Assembly: GCA_002803225.1 (NCBI GenBank)
Contig: NXFV01001794.1
Location: 1-11,994, forward strand
Direction: 5' to 3'
Length of the DNA: 11,994 nt
Source: Gamarada debralockiae
Taxonomy: Eukaryota > Ascomycota > Leotiomycetes > Helotiales > Hyphodiscaceae
The notes beneath the pieces are model-generated. The model was given only the letters and a program-made list of their open reading frames with translations. It was not told where the DNA came from and did not search any database. Shown here in pieces: positions 1 through 9,600 of this stretch. Positions within the stretch are counted from its first letter, which is position 1. Every line of letters starts with the position of its first letter. The translations under genes were made by a program, and so were the position numbers.

Positions 1-237
1 GATGTTGACGGTGGAAGGTGGAAGGGAGTAGATTCGAGAGCGGTGATGGGAAAGGATGGCTCTGAAGGATTTGAGGGTTGGTCGTATTATTGCGGAGCAA
101 AAGAGTTTAGTTTAGACAGGACTTGGTTCCTCTTTTTGCTGAATGACTCGATGGTTCATCCTACCCCGTTTGCTTTGGTCCCCTTCCCTCCCCCCCAAAA
201 ATAACTTTCAGAAGAACGCAATACGGACAGAACTGAC

Positions 238-1509
238 CTAGTCTCCTGGCATGCCGGCGTTGGCGTGCAAACCTTGTGGTTGCAGTTCCTGTAGTAGTAG
301 ATCCTGTTGCGACTCCCTGTAATACTCTGATAATCGCAGCAAATTGTAAGAAAATGAATCTGAAAAAAAAGGCGCTAAGCAAAGAAGTCTCACCTCGAAT
401 CCCATTTGAAAGCGTTACGAGATTACCCCCTAGCAAAACAATCGCAGTGATTTGCACAAAACCCAATTGTTGCTCCGTGTTGCCGCTGCTCAGCAGGCTC
501 TCGTTCGTTGAGCAGAGGGTGAAGATCGAATATAGATGCAGTGGGAATTGGAACCCTTCAAAACTTAAGACCCCTTGCTGTTGCGGGATGCTTCTTTTAG
601 GAGCCGGCCATCGAAGTCCTACTATGTTTGATATGTTCACCCACCGAGCCGAGAGCTTTGGAGCCACAATCTTGAGCGGCCAGTAGATGAATGAGTTGAC
701 ATGTCCCAAAACACCCAGCGCGGCTGAAAGAGATATGAATGAATATAAACAAGTTAACGCGATGTAGTCGTGGTCAACCTTAAGATGTGAAGAATTTGCA
801 AGGGCGATCTTATCAGTATTATAGCAATGCTTTATAACGTCGAAGTTCTATGATTCAAGACAAATCCTGAAGAGGATTACGAATACAAGATAAAGAACTG
901 CCCATACAAACATGGGGGCGTAGTGGATCTACTTCCCCTTCATCTCGGTGTTGAAGGGGCACACTGCTGATGCGCTGAGGGAGACGCTGAAGTTGGTCCA
1001 CTAGAGTTAGTGTGCTCTCTTACAATCACTTGTAGCCATGTGAGTCTGAGAACTGGACATGCACGACTATGATGTGAAGATGATAGAATGGGAGGGTGTT
1101 GGTTTGGATGATTGCACTTAGCAACAAAGATATGCCTTTTGAAATCAGTTCATGTAGCTTGAAGGATTAATGCCCCAGTTGCCTGTCATCGTTTGGATAT
1201 CACTACCTTGCAGGAGAATGTCGTCGCGATCTTCTTTGCTTGCGAGCGGGGAGAGCATCGTTCCAAAGCAAACGGGCAGAAAGATATAAGAAAAGCGATC
1301 CCAGCTTGGATGCTGAACGATAACACAATCTACAGAATGTAAGATTCAGGGCGCCGTGAGGATACGCCTAGACGATCAACTCACCCCGATACCCGCGACG
1401 TCTGGATTCGCACCCCCAGTTTCAAACACTCTGCAGCCATAAGGGCTTTTCGTAACCCAACTCGAGTCTGGAATCTTCAAAGGAACGTAGAATTATAATT
1501 TCCAGACAT
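238..1509 (-). pseudogene. Probable decayed polytopic fungal membrane protein gene
   Basis: Seen on the minus strand: a block at 1438-1385 reads GCRVFETGGANPDVAGIG, followed by a GTGAGT donor and a 55-nt intron (1384-1330). A membrane-helix block follows at 1329-1207 (contains SIQAGIAFLISF). A possible 49-nt intron (1206-1158) leads to 1157-1029 (contains NTLPFYHLHIIVV). One frame then runs from 1000 to 394 with two hydrophobic stretches (near 913-860 and 450-420). A 67-nt intron (393-327, GTGAGA..CAG) leads to a hydrophilic tail ending at TAG 240-238. From family knowledge, the C-x-V-F-E...NPDVAGIG start, the YHxH helix and the helix just before the C-terminus recall a large uncharacterised class of fungal multi-pass membrane proteins. 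Defects: the only nearby ATG (1509) is in another frame from the NPD block; TGA lies at 1028-1026; TAG codons lie at 931-929 and 850-848. It could instead be intact with more introns than I resolved. Function is unknown. Confidence 0.6.
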
Positions 1510-2158
1510 GCAGCAGAGCGAGTGGAGTTGAGGATCGAAAGGCCGCGGATGTCTTACTTCAGCTTCATTCAGCCGCAATAAAAGAAACACTACACAGTCG
1601 CCATCATTCAGAAAGCACAATCAAGCAGACCACTTGACACTTGCTAGCTGATGCATTTTCTCAGTCCCCCCTCCTCCCCCCTTTTTTTCCTCCCGGGACT
1701 CGCCTACAATATGTGGGGTAGAGCTTCGCTAAAGTTCTAGAAAGCAAGAAAATGCTGATTCAATGGAGTGGAAGTGAAGGGGCGAGTGCTTTCAATGACA
1801 CTTGTCGAATGGTAGTAGATGATTGACTCCGGAGGAAGGTACATTGTTGGATGCACTGAGGCTTGGTAGGGGAAGTTTCATGAAAAGGCCGCTTATTACA
1901 ATCTGGTAGAGTAACCCAACGCTGCAATACACCCTATCCCTATCCTAAGAATTGCCATGCTTCCAAGTGACAGGCCCAGCCAGTCGACCAGAACGCCACG
2001 CCATATGTATGCAGTACGCTCCTCCCTAGTATGCGTGTCCCATTTCCTTCCCTCAGTATAGTCTTCTATATCCATCTTCTCTTATCCCCGACCTCAACAT
2101 CTGTCTCCCTCCACTTCAATCCACTTTCAACCATCCCATTCTTGGTATACCCAGCTCC
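1510..2158. other. Intergenic spacer between two minus-strand loci
   Basis: I see no credible reading frame here. It should hold the 3' UTR of the downstream-lying CYSTM gene (its stop is at 2159) and the promoter of the decayed membrane gene. The only compositional feature is the pyrimidine run at 1665-1694, listed separately. Confidence 0.6.
1665..1694. repeat. Uninterrupted pyrimidine tract (30 nt)
   Basis: The plus strand is purely C and T for 30 bases, with runs of C followed by seven T. It lies about 155 bp upstream of the only ATG of the minus-strand membrane gene. CT/GA-rich stretches are common near fungal promoters; this role is inference. Confidence 0.5.
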
Positions 2159-2572
2159 TTAAAACAACAAACAAGCATCCAAACAACAACAACACGCCAA
2201 ACTAGCCAGCATCGCCTCCATAAATCCACTACTCCCACCACGCCTATCATCATAGTACCCTCCCTGCGTCCCATACGGTCCTTGTTGCGGATAATAGCCT
2301 GGCCCATAGCCTTGCTGTTGATAACCGCCTTGGGGACCATAATATCCTCCCTGCGGCTGCTGATACATCTGTGGTCCTGGGGCATAATATCCTCCCTGTC
2401 CTTGTGGAGGCCCGCCGTATGGATTCGCATTTGCTTGGTGTGGTGATGCACCGTAGTAATCGGACTGAGGTCCTACATGTGCGGGCTCGGGGGAGTTAAT
2501 GGCGCCTGTGCCGTCGCTGCCGTAGGCTGGTGGTGGTGGGGAGTTTGGTGGGTTGTATTTTTGGTTCGTCAT
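2159..2572 (-). CDS. CYSTM-type cysteine-rich tail-anchored small protein
   Basis: A single intronless frame of 137 residues starts at ATG 2572-2570 and ends at TAA 2161-2159. Residues 1 to about 110 are low complexity, rich in G, P, Q and Y, with QGGYY repeated three times. The last 26 residues are a cysteine-rich hydrophobic module: GFMEAMLASLA, four consecutive cysteines (127-130), LDACLLF, with another cysteine at 134. This matches the CYSTM (cysteine-rich transmembrane) module found at the C-terminus of short eukaryotic proteins, some of them linked to stress tolerance and membrane association. Membrane anchoring of the tail, possibly aided by cysteine lipidation, is inference. The length is typical for fungal members. 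It is divergent with the gene starting at 3925, and a GA-rich stretch (AGGGGG at 2609-2614) lies just upstream of the ATG. It could also be described simply as a proline/glutamine-rich protein, but the C-terminal motif is distinctive. Confidence 0.85.
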   Translation of the reverse strand: MTNQKYNPPNSPPPPAYGSDGTGAINSPEPAHVGPQSDYYGASPHQANANPYGGPPQGQGGYYAPGPQMYQQPQGGYYGPQGGYQQQGYGPGYYPQQGPYGTQGGYYDDRRGGSSGFMEAMLASLACCCCLDACLLF

Positions 2573-2908
2573 TTTTGCTTCTGTTTGGTGTGCGAGATGT
2601 CAAGAGAGAGGGGGCGGTCGAGCGTTTAAGCAGATTGTCTGCGAAGTTCTGGGGCGAGCGCGAGCTGAGAGGATGTAGACGGGCGATTGTTCGAATGCCT
2701 GGAGCGCGAGGCTGTATCGATGAGGCTATCGCTCTTCCAAATGATTCGAACACTCCAATATGCAAGAATACAAAGGCGAAGTCGGTGTGGTCGTAGGGAA
2801 GTAAGATACTTGAATGCAAGGCTCGTGTATAACTTCAGACCCTCGTCGTCGTCATGCGCTTATTAAGATGTCACTGGCGGACTTCAACTCGAATAGTCCT
2901 GGTCCGTC

Positions 2909-2925
2909 CGGAGGAATCTTTTCCG
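2909..2925. promoter_or_regulatory. CGG-N11-CCG candidate zinc-cluster factor site
   Basis: The 17-mer CGGAGGAATCTTTTCCG has everted-type half-sites spaced by 11 bases, the geometry bound by Gal4-like Zn2Cys6 dimers in yeast. It lies about 340 bp upstream of the CYSTM start codon. By chance a CGG-N11-CCG is expected a few times in 12 kb, so this is only a candidate. Confidence 0.25.
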
Positions 2926-3889
2926 ATTGAGCCGTGGCTGGATTTGTCCGCGGTATTAATAGCTTTAGGAAGAGATGATAGGAAGATTATTAGGATGAAA
3001 TGAAATATGTAAAAGAGGGGGAAACGTGGCGACAGTGAGATGAGAAGAAAACATAAAAAGAGACTTGGTGTCGGCGATGTTTCAATAGATGTCGCAAGCG
3101 CTCCTCACGAATTGTGGCGCAGCCAAGACAATGAGCGGGATCTTTCTTTTGCCTCTCCTGCCTCACTGGAAGAGAGGTTTGGAGCCATCCATCTCTCTCA
3201 TGCCGAAGGAGAAATTGGGGTTATTTCTTCTTTCTGCATCTTCATCGTTCGTCATGACGTCGCTTCATCAATGAGATCCATAACATAACAGCTTCTATTA
3301 TTACATTTCGGAGGTCGCGGCAGCAGCACGTACCTTTTGTCCCGGATCGTCTCATTAAGCACGTGCGTCATCATCCCAGCCTCCTCCAAATGCCCATCTC
3401 GAGCCTGGGACCGAAACCAATTGTTCCTTCCGTAGTCCAGTAAACAAAACCCTTCCCGTAAAAACCAGTTACCCAACCTCCTTATTTCATTCTTCAGGAT
3501 TTCGTGGAATTGCAGGTTGGATAAGCGGACTCGCGACTTGCAGACACTGCGAAAACAAGGCGTCGAGTTCAAACCCCAGCAGCCTTGGATATGCCGGTTC
3601 TCTGCTGAACACCTCACTTCCTTCTTCCCTCATCCCACCCCTCCCTTCTAAACAACGCCAAATTATCAATCACCAGTCACTCGTTCATCATTCAACGGAT
3701 CGTATCCGATCTCTATCAAAGTTCTGTACAGCTACCATCAGTTAAAGTTCGAGACAATCCAACGGTTGCTTATCGCGACATCATCCCAGTTTCAAGCTCG
3801 GACCTACGTAAACAAGATTGGGCATAACCGCCGCAGCGACGCATCACAACACAACCAGGCATCGAGGTCGAACAAACAACTCAAAGTCG

Positions 3890-3905
3890 AGCTCGTCGAC
3901 GAGCT
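3890..3905. promoter_or_regulatory. Perfect 16-bp palindrome in leader of 3925 gene
   Basis: AGCTCGTCGACGAGCT is a perfect palindrome ending 19 bases before the start codon at 3925. In the mRNA it could fold into a short GC-rich hairpin close to the AUG; as DNA it could be a dimer site. The role is inference. Confidence 0.4.
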
Positions 3906-3924
3906 GCGATAGCGAGACGTCGCT

Positions 3925-4635
3925 ATGGCTCCAATTCCCCCTTCCGAAATCCTTGATCCGCGATCTCTCGATTCTAACCTCGAGTCCATCGCCAGCCTCG
4001 CGAAACGTCTCCCTTCATCCGCATCCTTATCAACGATTGAGACGCAATCCTTATCTCGACGAACCGCACAACTTCTCACAAGACTATTCTCGCGACAAGC
4101 AAATCCCGCTATAGTCCCCACGACCTACGGTTCGATCGACAGCGGCCCATCACCTGGTACAGTCGTCGGCATCGTCCTCGGTAGTGTCGGAGGATTCCTT
4201 CTCATCCTCTGGCTCATCTACACTTGTCTCAATTTCGGAACCTGGGATTCCTCGACTTCTTATACGGAGAGTGTTGTGGTGAGAGACAGAAGGAAGTCTC
4301 ATGGTAGTAGTCAACGCAGTAGACGGGTGAGTGAGACTGTTGAAGTAAGGAGAGAGCGCTCACCGATACGGGTCGTTAGAGATGAGCCTGTGCGGATTGT
4401 GCGGGAGCCGGAGAGGGTGGAGAGGGTGATTGTTGAGGAGGAGAGGAGGGAGGTGCGAAGGGAACGGAGTAGGGGAAGTGATGAGGTGGTTGTTATTGAG
4501 GAACATAGTCCGCCGAGGAGGAGTAAGAGTAAGCGAGAACGACGGGATGAGGAGAGGAGGGAGAGTGGGTTTAGGACTGTAGATCCGTTGGCGTATGGGG
4601 GTGTGGTTGGTGGGAGGAAGAGCAGCCGGCGATAG
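3925..4635 (+). CDS. Single-pass membrane protein with charged Arg/Glu/Ser tail
   Basis: This is an intronless frame of 236 residues. The ATG at 3925 has a good context (purine-poor but G at +4) and no upstream in-frame ATG is apparent. Residues 1-77 are Ser/Thr/Pro-containing without an obvious signal peptide. Residues 78-102 form one clear membrane helix (GTVVGIVLGSVGGFLLILWL and following), flanked by GSIDSGPSP before and NFGTWD after. Residues 108-236 are strongly charged, with runs such as RRERSPIRVVRDEPVRIV, VEEERREVRRERSRG and SKSKRERRDEERRESG. The positive-inside rule suggests that the tail is cytoplasmic and the N-terminus is outside or luminal. The architecture is like many uncharacterised fungal single-pass proteins; I do not recognise a named family. 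The helix is preceded by a G/S/P hinge, as in fungal wall-stress sensors, but the N-terminal part is too short and lacks a cysteine-rich head, so I do not call it one. Confidence 0.8.
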   Translation: MAPIPPSEILDPRSLDSNLESIASLAKRLPSSASLSTIETQSLSRRTAQLLTRLFSRQANPAIVPTTYGSIDSGPSPGTVVGIVLGSVGGFLLILWLIYTCLNFGTWDSSTSYTESVVVRDRRKSHGSSQRSRRVSETVEVRRERSPIRVVRDEPVRIVREPERVERVIVEEERREVRRERSRGSDEVVVIEEHSPPRRSKSKRERRDEERRESGFRTVDPLAYGGVVGGRKSSRR

Positions 4636-5461
4636 TTGTGGGGGTTTTCATTTCTCGGATCGATATAGGGCCATGGGCTGGCTAGCGGATGGGTTCGGAC
4701 GGGATGGGTGGGATAGGATGCAGGTACACAACTAGAGAGGGATCGGATCGGGCGCTTCATAAGGGGAAGGGAGTTGGGAAGACGGATCCTATATCTGGCT
4801 GGGAACACACTTGCTTGCATGCAAAGAGAGGGGTGGAAGACAGCACAGCTGCGTGGATTAGGAAGGCATAGCGGGAAGGGGTTGGCATGTATTCGTTATT
4901 TTGGCGTTGACGTCTCATCATATGATTGCTCTAGCTTCAGCCGAGATGGGCTGGGCGAGATATTGCTTTATCAGTACGAAGTGGAAGTGGCACACGAAGA
5001 TATGTAGCATAATGGCAGAAATGAATCAGATATGTTTACTTATGTTATTCATCGATGATGAGACTTGAATCTGCAAGGTATTATGGAAGAGGGAGACCTA
5101 AAACACCCAGTTGGGAATATAGGACCCCAGAATTTCCAGGAAAGGTAATCCGTACCACCACTTCACTCTCACATCGTCATGATCATCTCCTTTCCACCCT
5201 AAGCTTGCTGCCACTACCTTCCAAGCAAAGTTCCAAACAAGCTGAAATCCCCAAACGGGCCTGAAGAAACCCCAATGCCCAGATACAGCTTGAGATAAAC
5301 AGCGAATCAAGTCTCGGGATTAGGATCCATGCTCATCGCGAGTTTTGAACTCCACATAGTTTATCTCCAGTGGCGATCTTGAGGTGATTGGTCCACACCT
5401 TGGCCTCCAAATCTGTGGAGCTGATAATTTTTACTCCGCAAATGGACGTTTGAAGTTTCAT

Positions 5462-5496
5462 CCAATTGGGCTAATAGTCATCTGATCTTATCAGAT
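5462..5496. promoter_or_regulatory. CCAAT palindrome plus GATA-containing inverted repeat
   Basis: CCAATTGG at 5462-5469 carries a CCAAT box on both strands. Eleven bases later, ATCTGAT-CTT-ATCAGAT (5480-5496) is a perfect 7-bp inverted repeat with a 3-base spacer; its right half reads TGATAAG on the minus strand, a GATA-factor core. The cluster is about 1.1 kb upstream of the transcription factor start codon. Regulatory use is inference. Confidence 0.35.
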
Positions 5497-6445
5497 CTCG
5501 TTCGACGTGGTCTGTCAATACAAAGTATCTCGAATTCTTGGTCTTGGCATCTTCCGCACCACCCAATACAGAACGGATGATTGGTTCAAAAGTCCTGACC
5601 CGTGCCAGAAAGAGACCCTAGTCGTCGTGGCGTCACGGTGTTTCGCCTAGCAACCGACTACGGACAGCAGACACTAAAGGGAGTGAGTTTACAGTGAAGA
5701 TTACAGCTAGACTCCCAGTAAATAGGCTTGAAGAGCCTGTAGCTTCAGCGGTCACTGTTGCTATGCCAGCTGGTGGCCCCCGTAGCCGAGAATTGCCAGT
5801 CAGGACCTTTGAGCCGACCGAACCGAAAGAAAACAGCCTCAACTCTAAAAGCCACACGGACGCGGACAAATCCGAATTCGCATCAAGCGGATCAATCCAA
5901 CTTTGGCATTCGAGTCCCGTCCAGGCTGAACGTGACCCTTCTTCTCAGCAATGCGCTCACAGCGACATCGGTGTCAGCAACGGAGTCAATTCCTTCCTCA
6001 GCAGACTCACAGGCTGGGGGAACGATGCAGGTTTTATCTTTTCGACCAGCCTTGAAGAGGATGATCTTCTTCAAAGCAAGCCTCGCCCCAAGATGGCTTA
6101 CTAGGCTTCTTCTTAGAGGGTGGACTTCGCCGAGAGGAAGGCGGTGGAAGCATCTAAATTGTTCTCTGCCCCCTGCTCCTCCACGGTCGGCGTTTGGATT
6201 GGCTTCCCCAGTGCGGTCTGTCGGCGGCCTCCCCAATCGGAGAATTTCCCTGTGGACGACTTCGGACCCGCTACTATCGTAAGCGGAACATGAAGGGCGT
6301 GCTCGTCAATTTTTTTGACAGAACTGTGGATGCCCAGATGCCGCCGCCAAATTGGTGCACGGCAAGGTTGGATGACTCTAATGCGCAATCTGTTTCCCAT
6401 CGTAGAAGCCGTAGAACTGCCTATGTTTCTCACCTTACATACACG

Positions 6446-6570
6446 TCTCTCCTTCCCTTCTTCATCTCATCTCACGCCTTTCCTTTGATTTAAATTTTTT
6501 TCATCTCAGCTTTGCTTTCTCATCGTTGGGTTTGGTCTTATCTTACTCATCCCCCTCACCCCGCCCTTAT
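6446..6570 (+). promoter_or_regulatory. Pyrimidine-rich block before the transcription factor start
   Basis: This stretch is dominated by C and T (for example TCTCTCCTTCCCTTCTTC) and sits 30-160 bases upstream of the ATG at 6603. CT-rich stretches commonly precede transcription starts in filamentous fungi. No confident TATA box is seen; ATTTAAATTTTTTT near 6488 is the only AT-rich element. Confidence 0.4.
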
Positions 6571-6602
6571 CGTGAGTCTTGCAGGGTACCAACGCCCTCT
6601 GA

Positions 6603-9600
6603 ATGACCACCATTCATGAAATGGACGAGTTCTTCAACTTCGAAGATGCTGCCCACCCACTGGACTCCCCACACGATTTCTCTCACCTAACATCCGGTCC
6701 CTACGACATCGACCTCGCATTCGCTGAGCCTGAAAATGATGAGAATTCCTTCACGTGCCTGCAGCATTTCAGCGGGGACACTCCAGAGCAACAGCTCTCC
6801 TTCGATCTCCAAAATGCCATGCAAGACAGCACCATGATTGCTCCAGATGACTTCACGGCCCAAGACTACATGGATTTCCCGCGCTGGATCGAAGGCATGA
6901 ATGTACCCTTCCAACCTTGTGAATATTGCAAGAAGATGCGTATTCATTGTAAAGTTATTAAGGAGGGTCATCGGAAGGGCTCTTGTACGAGTTGTGTTGC
7001 GCTTGCAAGGTCTTGTAGCTTGACTTACAAGCCTAAGCTGCAGGCATTGAAGGAGGACAGCTGTCGTTCCGTCGAGAACGTTTGTGTACCCACGGACGTC
7101 GCGACGTTTGAGACAAATGAATTCGATGCCAATGAAGCTCTTGCGGACTGGAATGATGTTATGAATACAAGCGGCAACTGGATACCTACCAAGTCACCGG
7201 TCCAAGAGTTGGATCCCTACTGTCACAGCAATTCAGCTCCAGACCTCATTGCTTTGAAGTCATCAAACGAAAACCTCAACTCTGATGCCGCGGAGAGTGG
7301 ACCCAAGGTCGGTGCTAGGTTCTGTCGAGAATCTGTTCGTATCCTCAGGGGCTGGCTGTCGACTCATCATCGCCATCCCTACCCCACCGATGAAGAGAAG
7401 GAGAGTCTCCGTCGCCAAACCGGCCTCACCAAAGTCCAAATTACCAACTGGCTAGCAAATGCGCGTCGGAGAGGAAAAGTCCGCGCTCCACGATCCACTT
7501 CCCCCTCTCCAAACATGGACAACTATGCCAATGCAATGGATATCCCAAGACGAGGAACACCCGCATTACGACAAATGAACCCTATGGAGCGTTGGAAAGC
7601 TTCTCCTCCTGAACACGAACCTGCTTCTGTCACAGCTATTGCCAAGGCTGTCACATCCTCCACCTTCTCATCCGGCCGTGAAAGCCCCTATACCAGCTAT
7701 GGTCATACTGACGATGGCTCAGCTCGCTCACTGTGTAACGTCTCTTCTACAAGCTCTTTAGGAACTTCTCACTCTTCCGGAGGCTCTTTCGCTTCCGCAT
7801 TCTCCCACAAATCTCGAGGATCTTTTGGGTCATTCGGCTCCTTTGGAAACAGAGGCCGCCGCCGTCGCCGCAGGCAAGCTCCCAAACCCGTCAAAGCTGA
7901 CCTTGCTGTTGCTCCTCGAACTTTTCAATGTACCTTCTGCACGGAAACTTTCAAGACGAAACATGATTGGCAAAGACATGAGAAGTCATTGCATCTTTCT
8001 TTAGAACGCTGGATATGCTCACCAAATGGTCCATATCAGCATTGCGTGGAGTATAATCATCTAGCATGTGTATACTGCGGTCTACCCAACCCACCAGATG
8101 GGCACGCAGAGCAACACAACCACTCCAGCTGTGCCGAGCGCTCGCTAGAAGAGCGAACATTTTACCGGAAAGACCATCTTCGACAACATCTGAATCTCGT
8201 TCACGACGCAAAGTTCCAATGCTGGTCTATGGACTCCTGGAAAGTCGCAACGCCTGAGATTCGTTCACGATGTGGTTTCTGTGGCATTGTTATGGATTCG
8301 TGGAGTATCCGAGTTGACCATCTTGCCGAGCACTTTAAAGGCGGAAAGAGTATGGCAGATTGGAAGGGTGATTGGGGTTTCGAACCTCAGGTTCTTGATC
8401 TTGTTGAGAATGGAATGCCTCCGTGTAAGTGGCCTTGTAACTTTTGATGTTAGTAAATGCTAATGTTAATGGTAGATCTTATTCATGACGATCGAAATAC
8501 GATGCGACCGTTCGAAGCCTCCAGGGAATCTGTGGTTCTTTCTAAAAGAACCTTGGAGGATTTGGTGAAGATAGGACTAGTGGATCTGATCAATGATCAC
8601 GTCGTCCACGGGAACGTGCCGACGGACGAAGACTTACTTGAAGAAGGTCGAAAGATCATTCTGAAAGCTGAAGCCCTCCAGAAGAAACCGTATGATGTCG
8701 AAAACTCGTGGTTCCGGGATCTCATCATGCTTTCTGGGAAGAACCCCAGACATTCTGAATCAGAGAAGCTGCAAGAGCTGGCTGGAGCTGGACTACCTGA
8801 GATTTCTTGGGAGGAAAGACTCGAGATGATCAATTCGAGAATTCCGAAGGCCAAGACGAACTTGGACACCATCCAGTGTTCGAAGCAGAGGGAGCTAATG
8901 AGCTATGTCCATACGAGACAGTCTTTGGGTCTAACGCCAACGGATTCGGAACTGCAGGTGCAGGCTTGCAAGATTTTGGATGACACCGAGGCCACTTCGA
9001 ACTTCAAATGCAAAGGAGCGGTCTCATGGTTCAAATACCTGATCGTTTCTGAACCCAATTGGCTTGCTGAGTTCAGACGACGAGCTGGTCTTCCTCGAAG
9101 TTCTGAAATGGCTGATGAGCATATCCGGTCTACTGATGACACGACGATTGACTATTCTATACATAATTTTGCACGCCTAGAAAACGAGCTGAAAGATTAC
9201 GTCCGCACTCAACTCGCAGCCGGCATCACGCCCAGCGATTCAGATCTCCAGCGCAAAGCCCGCTTGATAATCTACAAGAACGACGATCCCTGGAATCAGA
9301 CCGCTGCTGATGACCCTGCACTCCTTCACGTCTTCAAACGCCAGAATGGCTTGGCACCCTCTACTGACGATGGACCCGATCTCCCCTCCGTGCCAGAAGC
9401 GTTCGAATTCGGGAAAGGCCATCTAGGATCCGTCCTTCCGTCGACGACTTCCTCCCCTCGCTCTCTACACTGGGATCTAGAAAATACAGGAATTGGAATG
9501 CTCCCATCTCCCGTTAGCGGAAGCGATAGACAACTCGCTCCTGGCGCTGGTACAAGTGCATCGACACCGGACCATGATGCACCGCTACACACATTAATCC

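Larger units (their letters stand above)
2573..3924. promoter_or_regulatory. Divergent intergenic region shared by two genes
   Basis: About 1.35 kb separates the CYSTM gene (minus) from the single-pass membrane protein gene (plus), so both promoters must lie here. Short open frames exist in it but lack ATG starts or recognisable protein character. Visible motifs include a CGG-N11-CCG palindrome (2909-2925), a stress-response-element-like AGGGG (3016-3020), CT-rich sequence around 3608-3650, and a 16-bp palindrome just before the right-hand start codon. Confidence 0.6.
4636..6602. promoter_or_regulatory. Long gene-free region, probable promoter and leader
   Basis: Nearly 2 kb without a credible gene. 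Between about 5630 and 6430 several frames are open on both strands, but the longest ones begin at GTG or TTG, overlap one another and show no recognisable protein pattern. The region should contain the 3' UTR of the 3925 gene and the promoter and 5' leader of the transcription factor gene at 6603. CCAAT-type and GATA-type motifs cluster near 5462-5496, and a CT-rich block precedes the start codon. Confidence 0.55.

Noticed and set aside
2496..2819. Minus-strand frame overlapping the CYSTM start
   Set aside because: It starts with TTG and shows no protein pattern; it is leader sequence read in another frame.
3818..4114. Upstream frame overlapping the start of the 3925 gene
   Set aside because: It begins with TTG, not ATG, and overlaps the real frame; no protein character.
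4311..4820. Minus-strand frame of about 169 codons
   Set aside because: Complement of the Arg/Glu-rich tail coding sequence; its Ser/Leu/Arg-rich reading is a shadow.
5049..5058. 10-bp palindrome TCATCGATGA
   Set aside because: About a dozen 10-bp palindromes are expected by chance in 12 kb.
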